A DNA stretch of 64,000 nt from CALOCN01 sp942491735 (lineage in GTDB: Bacteria > Eisenbacteria > RBG-16-71-46 > JABDJR01), in assembly GCA_942491735.1 (NCBI GenBank), contig CALOCN010000014.1, positions 186,001 to 250,000 of the forward strand, written 5' to 3'. The notes under the pieces are model-generated. The model saw only the letters and a program-made list of their open reading frames with translations. It searched no databases and had not been told where the DNA came from. The position numbers were made by a program, and so were the translations under genes. Every line of letters starts with the position of its first letter. Positions within the stretch are counted from its first letter, which is position 1. Positions 50,683 through 58,716 of the stretch are shown here, in pieces.

Positions 50683-51732
50683 TCAGTCGACCACGACGAG
50701 ATGCTCGCCGCGGTCCTCGAATGCCCCGAAGCTGGTCAGGGAGAGTCCCTGCGCCGCGGTGAGGTTCTCGAAGTCCTCGGCGTGGGCGGGATCCACTGCG
50801 ACGAGGAGACCGCCGCTGGTCTGGGGATCGGCGAGGACGTTGCGCTGGTGGTCGGAAAGGGGCGCGATCCTGTGACCGTAGCTGGCCCAGTTGCGGTTCG
50901 TGCCGCCCGGGATGCACTTCTCGGCCAGGTACACATCGAGGACTTCCGGATCCAGGCGGGGAATCCCGGCGAAGCGGATCCGCGCGGTGAGATTGCTGGC
51001 TTCGCACATCTCCGAGAGGTGGCCCAACAGACCGAACCCGGTCACGTCGGTCATGGCGCGCACCCAGGGCTGCTCGGCCAGGACCGCGCCGATCCGATTG
51101 AGGATCACCATGGTGTCCCGGGCCAGGGTGGCGTGCTCGGGCCGCAGCTTGTCCTTCTTCTGGGCCGTGGTGAGGATGCCGACCCCGAGCGGTTTGGTCA
51201 GATAGAGACGGTCCCCCACCCGGGCGCCGCCATTGCGCTTGATGTGATCCACCCGCACCCGTCCGGTGACCGCGAGCCCGAAGATGGGCTCCGGGCTGTC
51301 GATGCTGTGTCCTCCGGCCAGGGGGATGCCGGCTTCGGCGCAGGCGGATCGGGCCCCGGTGATCACCTGGTTGGCGACCTCCGGGGAGAGCTTGTCCACC
51401 GGCCACCCCAGGATGGCGATGGCCATCAGGGGCGTCCCCCCCATGGCGTAGATGTCGCTGATCGCGTTCACCGAGGCAATGCGGCCGAAGTCCACCGGGT
51501 CGTCCACGATGGGCATGAAGAAGTCCGTGGTGCTGATCACCGCGGTCCCATCGCCCAGATCCACGACGGCGGCGTCATCCCGCTCCTCGTTACCCACCAG
51601 GAGTTGGGGGTAGGGAACCGAGCTTCCCGCGCCGGCCAGGATCTGGTCCAGGACCATGGGGGAGATCTTGCACCCGCATCCGGCGCCGTGGCTGTACTGG
51701 GTGAGTTGGACTTCCTGGGGGGCGATGGTCAT
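50683..51732 (-). CDS. selD: Selenide, water dikinase (selenophosphate synthetase)
   Basis: The 349-aa protein is a full-length SelD with the N-terminal active site QYSHGAGCGCKISP (Cys form, not selenocysteine), ATP-binding DFFMPIVDDP, NAISDIYAMGG, GHSIDSPEPIFG and TDVTGFGLLGHL. It makes selenophosphate from selenide and ATP, the selenium donor for selenocysteine, selenouridine and the labile Se cofactor of molybdenum hydroxylases. GAGGAGATTCC precedes the ATG at 51732. It heads the operon with the xanthine dehydrogenase, which points to the Se-cofactor branch, although other uses in the genome are possible. Confidence 0.96.
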   Translation of the reverse strand: MTIAPQEVQLTQYSHGAGCGCKISPMVLDQILAGAGSSVPYPQLLVGNEERDDAAVVDLGDGTAVISTTDFFMPIVDDPVDFGRIASVNAISDIYAMGGTPLMAIAILGWPVDKLSPEVANQVITGARSACAEAGIPLAGGHSIDSPEPIFGLAVTGRVRVDHIKRNGGARVGDRLYLTKPLGVGILTTAQKKDKLRPEHATLARDTMVILNRIGAVLAEQPWVRAMTDVTGFGLLGHLSEMCEASNLTARIRFAGIPRLDPEVLDVYLAEKCIPGGTNRNWASYGHRIAPLSDHQRNVLADPQTSGGLLVAVDPAHAEDFENLTAAQGLSLTSFGAFEDRGEHLVVVD

Positions 51733-51858
51733 GGAATCTCCTCGGTTGGTGGCAAGGGGCACCGAGTCTACCAGAGGAGAGGGGCGCATCATCCGTGCGT
51801 GGCGTCATCGAAATTGGCTTTGGCGAGGCGACCCCGGAGTCCTAGAATCCGCCGAAAC

Positions 51859-51883
51859 GGACCCCGGGGAGTTCCCGGGGTCC
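51859..51883. promoter_or_regulatory. Perfect 10-bp hairpin between selD and the 51909 gene
   Basis: GGACCCCGGG (51859-51868) pairs with CCCGGGGTCC (51874-51883) around GAGTT. It lies in the 5' leader of the 51909 gene and upstream of selD, without a T-run. It could end upstream transcription or be a regulator site. Confidence 0.45.
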
Positions 51884-51908
51884 GGCTCCTGGCCCGGAGG
51901 ACTCCGTC

Positions 51909-52814
51909 ATGCGTTTCCTTTTGCTGTCGGTAGGGTTCTTTCTCTGGTCGGCGGTCGGCGCCGACGCGCAAACCACATCCTGGATCGGCACCGTGGGTGA
52001 CTGGGGAGTGGCAGGCAACTGGTCCGACGGCGAGCCCACGCCCGGAACCGATGTGGTGATTCCCAACGCGGCGACCGTGTCGGTGACCCAGGATGGTGAA
52101 GCCTGCAAGAGCCTCACCACCGGAACCCTCGGCGGGCCCACCCTGTTCATCGATTCCGGTTCGCTCGCGGTGACCGGGCGGTTGCATGTGGCGTCCATGG
52201 TATCGGGGGTGGTGTCCCACAGGGGCGGCACGGTGACCGCGGGTGACCTGCTGGTGACCAGTCCCGGCGCCTCCGGGTCCTACACCATGACCGGGGGAAG
52301 CCTGACCCTGGGGAGCGCCGTGATCGGCTACAACGACGTGGGAATGGCCGGGTCGTTCGTGCAGAGCCTCACCAGTCCTTCCTGCACGATCAACGGACCC
52401 CTGCACATCGATCGGGCGGGGTCGTGGAACTGCGGAGCGGGAAGCCTCACCAGCGGGGCGGTCACTCTCGATGGCGCCTTCACCCTGATCAATCAGCCGA
52501 CGATCTCCCTGGCCGCGTTCACCATGTCGGAGACGGCCCGGCTATCCGTTGCCGTGGGCCCAACCGGGGTGGGGACCATGATGGTCACCGGAACTGCCAC
52601 CCTGTCCGGAACCCTGCTGGTGACGGACATCGGCGCCGCCAACGGGACCTATGAGGTACTCCGCGCGGGAGCCATCGAGGGGTCCTTCGTCATGGAGAGC
52701 CTGTTCCCGGACTGGGCCTGGTATGTCGACGGGAATGCGTTGTTCCTCACCAAGGGTCAAGTGCCGGTCGAGGCGACGACCTGGGGCGGGATCAAGACAC
52801 TGACCCACGAGTAG
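51909..52814 (+). CDS. Secreted autotransporter-like beta-strand repeat protein
   Basis: The 301-aa protein has a signal peptide (MRFLLLSVGFFLWSAVGADA). It continues with WIGTVGDWGVAGNWSDGEPT, a frequent opening of PEP/autotransporter-associated strand-repeat proteins, followed by VVIPNAATVSVTQDG and repeats rich in G, T and S (GGTVTAGDLLVTSPGASGSY, GGSLTLGSAVIGYNDVGMAG). It ends with a compact domain containing TYEVLRAGAIEGSFVMESL, common to the same group. No barrel is present, so it is not a classical autotransporter. GGAGG supports the ATG at 51909. The function is unknown; a surface role is likely. Confidence 0.75.
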   Translation: MRFLLLSVGFFLWSAVGADAQTTSWIGTVGDWGVAGNWSDGEPTPGTDVVIPNAATVSVTQDGEACKSLTTGTLGGPTLFIDSGSLAVTGRLHVASMVSGVVSHRGGTVTAGDLLVTSPGASGSYTMTGGSLTLGSAVIGYNDVGMAGSFVQSLTSPSCTINGPLHIDRAGSWNCGAGSLTSGAVTLDGAFTLINQPTISLAAFTMSETARLSVAVGPTGVGTMMVTGTATLSGTLLVTDIGAANGTYEVLRAGAIEGSFVMESLFPDWAWYVDGNALFLTKGQVPVEATTWGGIKTLTHE

Positions 52815-52856
52815 CCCCCTGAAAGTTGGTGTTTTCCTGCAGGGCCTCCGTGGTGA

Positions 52857-55694
52857 TCAGGGAATGAGAAGCATTCGCCGTATGGCGGAGTTTCCCGCGC
52901 TGCGATAGCGCATGAAGTAGACCCCGCTCCCCGCCGGGCGTTCGTTAGCGGTTCGGCCGTCCCAGGTCACGCGATGGTCGCCCGCCGCCAGCGGCCCGTC
53001 GTGAAGTTCCCGCACCAGCCGCCCCCGGACATCGAATACCTGGATCCGCGCCGGTCCCTCGACCGGATTGGAGATGTCGATCGAGAATGCGTTGGAGCTG
53101 GGGTTGGGGAACGGCACCCCCATTGCGAACGGGATGGCCAGGCTCCGCACGGAGACCTGACCTACCCGGGTCTCCGTTCCGTCCGGGAACACGAACCCCA
53201 GTGTGTAGCGATAGTCCGCGTCGGGCTCCACCGCCCCGTCGGTGTAGCGGTAGACCTCCCGTCGATCCACCCGGATGGGCTCCCCGGTCAGCCGGCTCCA
53301 AACCGGGTCCTCGCCCCCGGAGCGGTAGACGTGCACCCCGGCAATCTCCTGGACATCCAGGATCCGGTACTCGAGTTCAATCCGTCCCGATCGGGCGATC
53401 GCCCCGAAATCGGCCAGTTGCACGGGCACCGGCCGGTCGCAGGTGATCCGCGTGTAGCAGGTGTCGGCGCAGGCGGTGGAGTCCAGCCGCGCCGTCCAGC
53501 ACAGGGTGTCCACATCCGCGTTGGTGCAGCTGTCCGGGACGGAGAGCGTCACATCCAGGACGAACGACTCCCCGATATCCAGGAAAAGGGTGTCAGCAAG
53601 CGAATCCGAGGAAGTCAGGGTCCAACCCTGGTTGTGCAGGAGTTGATAGACGAAGTACCCGTCCGTGTCCCCCGCGTTGATGAAGGAGAACTGGAGATCG
53701 ATGCTCTCGCCGGCCGCGATCGTCTGGTCGCCAAAGCAGGAGACCACCGGCTGCGCCTTGCGCAGTTGCAGCGGTTGATCCTCGACCTCCCCGAACTGGG
53801 CCAGCCCACGGGCTGCCTGCAGGTCCCCGTTGGTGTTGGCCACCCGCCCTTCGTCCTCGCCGTAGTCGAGGCGGGCGCGGGCCCAGGGGAATCCGATGGA
53901 GGTCGTGTCGGGCGGGATGAGGTCGAAAGCCAGGGTCATGGGATTGGTGCCCAGGTTGGAAGCCCCCGGGACGAAGTTGGCCGAGGCGGCATTCGTGGCC
54001 CCCGGGACCCCGGACCACCAGAGGAGTCGCTCGGAACCGTCGAACTTCTGGTTGAGGTTCAGGTCGATGTATCCGTTGAAGTACAGCATGGAACCGGCCG
54101 CCCCGTTGACGTAGCGGGCGGGTGCGCCGGGAGGGTTGAACGTACTCACCGAGACGGTGATCCGGTTCTTCACTCCGATCTGGAGTTCGCCGCCCGGAAC
54201 GGACATGCCGTCGTCCCCCTGATCCTGGTCGGTGACGAGGGCTTCGCATTCGTTGGCGTTGCCGTCCTCGGCCGCACCCAGCCACTCGAAACGGAACGGC
54301 GGATAACCGAACACGTGCCCCGCTCCCTGCCCGGGCTGGAAGAGCTGAACGCCGTTGAGGATGCCGGCTGCCCCGCCGATGGCGTTGGTGGTATGGACCA
54401 GGGAGGGGTACATGGCGGAGGGATTGCCGCCGCTCAGGGGATCCGGTGCATCCCCGTAGTCCGGGGTGTAGAGGAAATTGAGTCCGTCCGAGTCGTGGCG
54501 GGACAGGGTGCGCTGATCGAGGGAAGTGAGGCCGCGGGGGTCGGGCTGGTTCATGGTCGACATCCCCGACTCGCCGGTGAGCATGCCGAGGAGAGGGACC
54601 GCGGTCCCTCCGGTGACGAGAATCGGCCAGGTGGCGATCGTGGATTGAATGTGAACCCCGCCGGTCGGCGTCGCGGTCGCGTTGCCGGCGCCGGGTTGCT
54701 GGGCGGCAATGGCGTTGTTGATGTCGGCGGCGATCTGGGCCGCGGTGCGCGGGTTCCCCGCGGTGAGGTTCACGTTGACCGGGTTGCCGTTGATGGTGAA
54801 GGTGAGTGTGGACCCTGCTGGAACGTTGTAGGGGCCGTCGGTGAATCCTTCGGTCACGTCGGAGCCGGTATTGGCCCCGTTGTTCTCGCCGAGGCCGTTG
54901 AAGTGACCCACTTCGTGTGCCACGATGGTCCAGACATCCATTTGACCGGCCAGGTTGGGCGTGCTTCCCGCGAGGGGCGTGGCCGGGTTACCCGCCGCGG
55001 CGGCGGGGCGGACCGCCACCATGTTGGCGCCGGGGTTGGCCCCTACCGCCACGACCTGGACGTCACCGCAGACCGCCATGGTCTCGCAGATCCCGTTGGC
55101 TCCCGTAGTCACCACCTGACGGGACATTCCCGGTCCCAGGTTCTGGGTGGCCAGCATGTCGTCACCGCCGGGTAGTTGAGGGGCGTTCTGGGTACCGATG
55201 GTCCAGGTGAAGTGCGCGTCGTCGAGGACGATGTCGCAGTCGGTCATGATGCCCGTCGCATTGCTGTGTCGCACCGCGGTAATGCCGACCGCCCCACCCC
55301 GGAGCGAGGGATCCCAGGGATTGCCGCTGCACAGGTTGTTGTCCCAGAAGATCACGTTCTGGTTGTCCGCTGCGGACCCCACCCCGGCCCCCACGTTGCC
55401 CTGGTTGTTGTAGGCAATGGTGGCCGGAGTGACTCCCTGCCACACCTGGAAGGCGTTGTTGACCTGGGTGATGACGTTGGCGCCCATGGCGATGTCGACG
55501 GTCAGGGTTCCCAGGGAGTAGGGCACCACGCAGTTGGCGTGACGACGCAGGTCCCAGTGGGCGAAGGGGGCCGGGCTGGTCGGCGGAGGACATCCACCGC
55601 CGAGGATGCAGGTGAACGGAGCCGGTGCGGCCGGGGTGGCCGAGAGCATCGTGGTCACCACCGGGACGATGAGGAGCGCGGGGAGCCGTTTCAT
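52857..55694 (-). CDS. Secreted matrixin-like metalloprotease with GEVED-type segment and FlgD-like C-terminus
   Basis: The 945-aa protein has a signal peptide (LLIVPVVTTMLSATPAAPA) and an N-terminal matrixin-like domain (HANCVVPYSLGTLTVDI, FQVWQGVTPATIAYNNQG). Its zinc site is HEVGHFNGLGENNG; the third ligand position of HExxHxxGxxH holds Glu instead of His. After it comes an inserted beta module (TFTINGNPVNVNLTAGNPRT). A GEVED-like region follows (DYGDAPDPLSGGNPSAMYPS, GYIDLNLNQKFDGSERLLWW, QFGEVEDQPLQ), then Ig-like modules and the FlgD-like domain (IQVFDVRGRLVRELHDG). The ATG at 55694 closely follows the upstream gene's stop. Activity is uncertain because of the altered ligand. Confidence 0.85.
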   Translation of the reverse strand: MKRLPALLIVPVVTTMLSATPAAPAPFTCILGGGCPPPTSPAPFAHWDLRRHANCVVPYSLGTLTVDIAMGANVITQVNNAFQVWQGVTPATIAYNNQGNVGAGVGSAADNQNVIFWDNNLCSGNPWDPSLRGGAVGITAVRHSNATGIMTDCDIVLDDAHFTWTIGTQNAPQLPGGDDMLATQNLGPGMSRQVVTTGANGICETMAVCGDVQVVAVGANPGANMVAVRPAAAAGNPATPLAGSTPNLAGQMDVWTIVAHEVGHFNGLGENNGANTGSDVTEGFTDGPYNVPAGSTLTFTINGNPVNVNLTAGNPRTAAQIAADINNAIAAQQPGAGNATATPTGGVHIQSTIATWPILVTGGTAVPLLGMLTGESGMSTMNQPDPRGLTSLDQRTLSRHDSDGLNFLYTPDYGDAPDPLSGGNPSAMYPSLVHTTNAIGGAAGILNGVQLFQPGQGAGHVFGYPPFRFEWLGAAEDGNANECEALVTDQDQGDDGMSVPGGELQIGVKNRITVSVSTFNPPGAPARYVNGAAGSMLYFNGYIDLNLNQKFDGSERLLWWSGVPGATNAASANFVPGASNLGTNPMTLAFDLIPPDTTSIGFPWARARLDYGEDEGRVANTNGDLQAARGLAQFGEVEDQPLQLRKAQPVVSCFGDQTIAAGESIDLQFSFINAGDTDGYFVYQLLHNQGWTLTSSDSLADTLFLDIGESFVLDVTLSVPDSCTNADVDTLCWTARLDSTACADTCYTRITCDRPVPVQLADFGAIARSGRIELEYRILDVQEIAGVHVYRSGGEDPVWSRLTGEPIRVDRREVYRYTDGAVEPDADYRYTLGFVFPDGTETRVGQVSVRSLAIPFAMGVPFPNPSSNAFSIDISNPVEGPARIQVFDVRGRLVRELHDGPLAAGDHRVTWDGRTANERPAGSGVYFMRYRSAGNSAIRRMLLIP

Positions 55695-55695
55695 G

Positions 55696-56280
55696 TCAGT
55701 TCCCCTCCCGCACCGGTGCGTCGACCCGGATCGCGTCCCGGATCCGTTCCCGCAGGGCGTCCAGGGCGATCCGATCCGGAGCATCGGCGGTGGGCGGACC
55801 AACGAGACTCCCGCTCAACGAGGCGGCGTTGACCGCGACGGGGTTTCCTGCTTCGTCCCGGAAGACGGTCCACTTCCCCTGACTCAGTCCCAGGATCCAC
55901 GAATCGGTTGCGACGCTGTACGCCGGGTCCGATTCCATCCGGGTGAGGAAGAGCAGGGCCTGTTCGCCCACGATCCAGGTCGGGGCCCCGATCACGTTGA
56001 GCACGTCGTCCCCGACCTGTCCCCCCCACTGGGCAAAGGTGAGGTCTCCTTCGGTGGGTTCCCCCTTGAGCCGGTCCACTCCGCTGATCGTGACATAGGT
56101 CATGATCTGGGAGCCGTCGTCGGTGTAGCGGGACACCACCTGGGACACCACGCCGATCACCACATCGGTGGCCGCCGAGGTCAGGCTCTCGATGGGAAGC
56201 CGAAGCAGGGTAGTGGCGCGAGCGGGGGCGGTGGATAGCAGCAACAAGGCGGACACGATCAAGGGCAAGCATGCGCGCAT
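55696..56280 (-). CDS. Small secreted hypothetical protein upstream of the metalloprotease
   Basis: The 194-aa protein has a signal peptide (MRACLPLIVSALLLLSTAPARA) and a single domain with SATDVVIGVVSQVVSRYTDD, MTYVTISGVDRLKGEPTEGD, and WIVGEQALLFLTRMESDPAY. This looks like a group of secreted proteins found upstream of matrixin-like proteases, whose core is an OB-like or beta-sandwich fold; no Pfam name can be given with confidence. Its stop is one base from the protease start, so both are translated together, and an inhibitor, chaperone or partner role is plausible but unproven. Confidence 0.72.
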   Translation of the reverse strand: MRACLPLIVSALLLLSTAPARATTLLRLPIESLTSAATDVVIGVVSQVVSRYTDDGSQIMTYVTISGVDRLKGEPTEGDLTFAQWGGQVGDDVLNVIGAPTWIVGEQALLFLTRMESDPAYSVATDSWILGLSQGKWTVFRDEAGNPVAVNAASLSGSLVGPPTADAPDRIALDALRERIRDAIRVDAPVREGN

Positions 56281-56488
56281 TGGGGACCTCCGGGGCGATC
56301 CCGAGCCACGGGGAAGACTCGTTCCCCGCGTAGCGGGAGGGAGAGACTCGCGGGTCGGCTCCTAACGTGCCAAATCGCGAGGGGGCGCCGCAACTGTTTA
56401 CTTGGATCAGTGACGAACACGGCTTCGGGAAAACAGGAGGATTGCCTACGGGTTTGTTTAGTCCCTCCCTGCCAAGTGAGGCCCGGGC

Positions 56489-58174
56489 CTACAGCCGCAT
56501 GATGATCCCACCCGCGATGGTCAGGATCACGTTGGCAAAGGCATAGGTTCCCACGTAGCCCAGGGTGGGAAGACTGCTCTTGGCCTGGTCATTGATCTGC
56601 TGCAGGGCGGCGGTACTGGTCATGGAGCCGGTGATCGCGCCCATGAGAATGGCCATGTTCATGCGGAAGACGAAACGTCCCACCGCGAAACAGGTCAGGG
56701 CGGGGATGACGGTGATGAGGATGCCGCACAGGGGAAGGGTGGGTCCCTCGCGCACCAGGGTCTCCACGAAGCTTCCCCCGGCGTTGATGGCGACCGAGCA
56801 CATGAACAGGAGCAACCCCAGCTCCTGGAGGACGTAGCGGGCCCCGCCGGGGAGGCGCCCCCAGGTGGGTCGCCGTGAGTGGATGAGCCCGAATACCAGG
56901 CCGACCAGAAGCACGCCCCCCGCCGATCCCAGGCCGATTTCCGCTCCGGCCAGCTTCAGGGTCAGCGTTCCCAGGGCGACACCCAGGGCAATGCCGAAGG
57001 CCAGAGCCACCATGTCCGTCTCCTGCAGATCACTCTCGAAGAAGCCGAGCTGTTCGGAGATGCTGGTCAGGCCGGCGTCGTTGCCGGTCACGGTGAGAAT
57101 GTCTCCGGTCTGCAAACGGAGATCGGGGCGCCGGGGGAGGCTCACCTCGCCGCGGCGAACCTCGGTGACCCACGCGTCGTACTTCTTGTGGATGTTCAGG
57201 TCCCCGAGGGTCTTTCCTTCGACGGCCTTCGAGGAGACCATGATGCGGCGGGAGACCATGGTGCGATCCATGACCTCGTCGTCGATGACCTCGGGACCCA
57301 GGTTTTCGCGGGCGAAGCGATGCGCTTCCTTGAGTCCCACCACGGACACGACATCCCCCAGTTGAAGGGAGTCCTCGGGTTTCGGTGCCCAGACCTCGGT
57401 TCCCCGCTTGACCCGTTGAATCTCGCCGGGAATCGAATAGTCGCCCGCTTCATCCCGGGCCAGGTTGACCAGGATATCCATCTCCACCCTGTAGGCGCGG
57501 ACCACCGGCGTGGCGCCGCTGCGGATGTACTCATCGGCGGTGAGTCCGCCCCCCAGCCCCGACGACTCCCCGTACTCGCTGGCCGCGCGGGCCAGGTCGA
57601 TGCGCAGGATCCGGGGCAGTGTGGCCACCAGGATGATCAACCCCGCCAGACCAAACACGTAGGTGATGGCGTAGGCGGAGCCGATATTGCCCAGCACGTC
57701 GGCCACCGTTTCTCCCGCCGGGAGTCCGGCCAGTTGTCCCACCGCGTCCTGGGCCGCGACCAGGGTGGGGGTGCTGGTCAGGGCCCCGGCCATGAGCCCG
57801 GCCGTGATGCCGAACTCGAAACCGAAGATCGAGGAGGCGGCCATGGCGAGCACGGTCGCCGTGGCGGCGGTCAGGAGCGCCAACATGCCGTACTTGAATC
57901 CGTCGACCTTGAACGCGCTGAAGAACTGCGGCCCGGCCTGCGCCCCCACGCAGTAGATGAAGATGAGGAACCCCAGGCTGTCCGTGTTGCGCGGTAGCTC
58001 GTAGCCCCGGTGCCCGGCGAGCAAACCCACCACCAGCACTCCGGTCACGGAGCCCAGTTCGATTCCGCCGATCCGTATTCGTCCCAGCAGCATGCCGAGA
58101 CCCAGGATGAGGAAGAGCAGGATGACGGTGTGGGCCTGCAACAGTTCATGGATGGGCCCAAGGATGGACATCAT
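56489..58174 (-). CDS. AspT/YidE-type duplicated permease with TrkA-C domains
   Basis: The 561-aa protein has two halves of five or six helices, each with the Asp-Ala exchanger duplication pattern (GIELGSVTGVLVVGLLAGHR and IGLGSAGGVLLVGLVFGLIH), separated by two RCK_C/TrkA-C domains with GDVVSVVGLKEAHRFARENL and LQTGDILTVTGNDAGLTSI. AspT and YidE families share this layout. AspT exchanges aspartate for alanine; the substrate of this one cannot be told. ATG 58174 is followed at once by ATG 58171. It begins two bases after the stop of the SRPBCC gene. Confidence 0.88.
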   Translation of the reverse strand: MMSILGPIHELLQAHTVILLFLILGLGMLLGRIRIGGIELGSVTGVLVVGLLAGHRGYELPRNTDSLGFLIFIYCVGAQAGPQFFSAFKVDGFKYGMLALLTAATATVLAMAASSIFGFEFGITAGLMAGALTSTPTLVAAQDAVGQLAGLPAGETVADVLGNIGSAYAITYVFGLAGLIILVATLPRILRIDLARAASEYGESSGLGGGLTADEYIRSGATPVVRAYRVEMDILVNLARDEAGDYSIPGEIQRVKRGTEVWAPKPEDSLQLGDVVSVVGLKEAHRFARENLGPEVIDDEVMDRTMVSRRIMVSSKAVEGKTLGDLNIHKKYDAWVTEVRRGEVSLPRRPDLRLQTGDILTVTGNDAGLTSISEQLGFFESDLQETDMVALAFGIALGVALGTLTLKLAGAEIGLGSAGGVLLVGLVFGLIHSRRPTWGRLPGGARYVLQELGLLLFMCSVAINAGGSFVETLVREGPTLPLCGILITVIPALTCFAVGRFVFRMNMAILMGAITGSMTSTAALQQINDQAKSSLPTLGYVGTYAFANVILTIAGGIIMRL

Positions 58175-58176
58175 GC

Positions 58177-58650
58177 CTACACGTCCACGAACCCGGCGCT
58201 CCAGGAGTGCGTCGGATCGGGGTTGCGCAGGTCGACATCGAAGTCGACCGCGGCCTTGAGAGTGAGGAGCCAGGAGACCCAGCCGGCATGCTGGTCGGCG
58301 CGACTTTCCGGATCGAAACCGCGTTCCTCCACCGTGAGCAGGGTACCGCCCTGGTCCTCTCTCTCCAGATTGAACACGACCCGGCTCCCGGAGAAGTAGG
58401 TGAGGGCAAACATGCCGGGCGGGTCGTTGACCAGGATGCGGCTGGTGATGCGGGTGTCGTCGCGGAACCGGAAGTGGATCATGCCGCCCCGCTCGGGGGC
58501 CTCCGGAGCCCAGAAGCGCTCCCGTCCCTCGGGAGTGGAAAGGGCACGGTGCACCGTCTCCGGTGCGGACCGCAGGTGGACACGCCACGTGATGACATCG
58601 GGTTCGTCGGGGATCGGGGCCTGTGGATCTGAAAAATCGGACTGGGTCAT
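58177..58650 (-). CDS. SRPBCC/AHSA1 domain protein
   Basis: The 157-aa protein shows the AHSA1 pattern: VITWRVHLRSAPETVHRALS, TPEGRERFWAPEAPERGGMI, LEREDQGGTLLTVEERGF, and HAGWVSWLLTLKAAVDFDVD near the C-terminus. Such START-like folds form a cavity for lipids or other hydrophobic ligands; bacterial members have few known functions. The ATG at 58650 (MTQSDFSDPQ) was preferred over an upstream ATG at 58689 because the extra residues are not family-like. It precedes the permease gene by two bases. Confidence 0.85.
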   Translation of the reverse strand: MTQSDFSDPQAPIPDEPDVITWRVHLRSAPETVHRALSTPEGRERFWAPEAPERGGMIHFRFRDDTRITSRILVNDPPGMFALTYFSGSRVVFNLEREDQGGTLLTVEERGFDPESRADQHAGWVSWLLTLKAAVDFDVDLRNPDPTHSWSAGFVDV

Positions 58651-58716
58651 TGCGGGCTCGCGGGGGCTGTGGTCACCTAGGGCCAACATGATGCCACACT
58701 ATCCGCGTGCCGGGCG

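Noticed and set aside
50683..51732. SelD as a possible selenoprotein itself
   Set aside because: The active-site position is encoded as cysteine (GAGCGCK) with normal TGC-type codons and no in-frame UGA.
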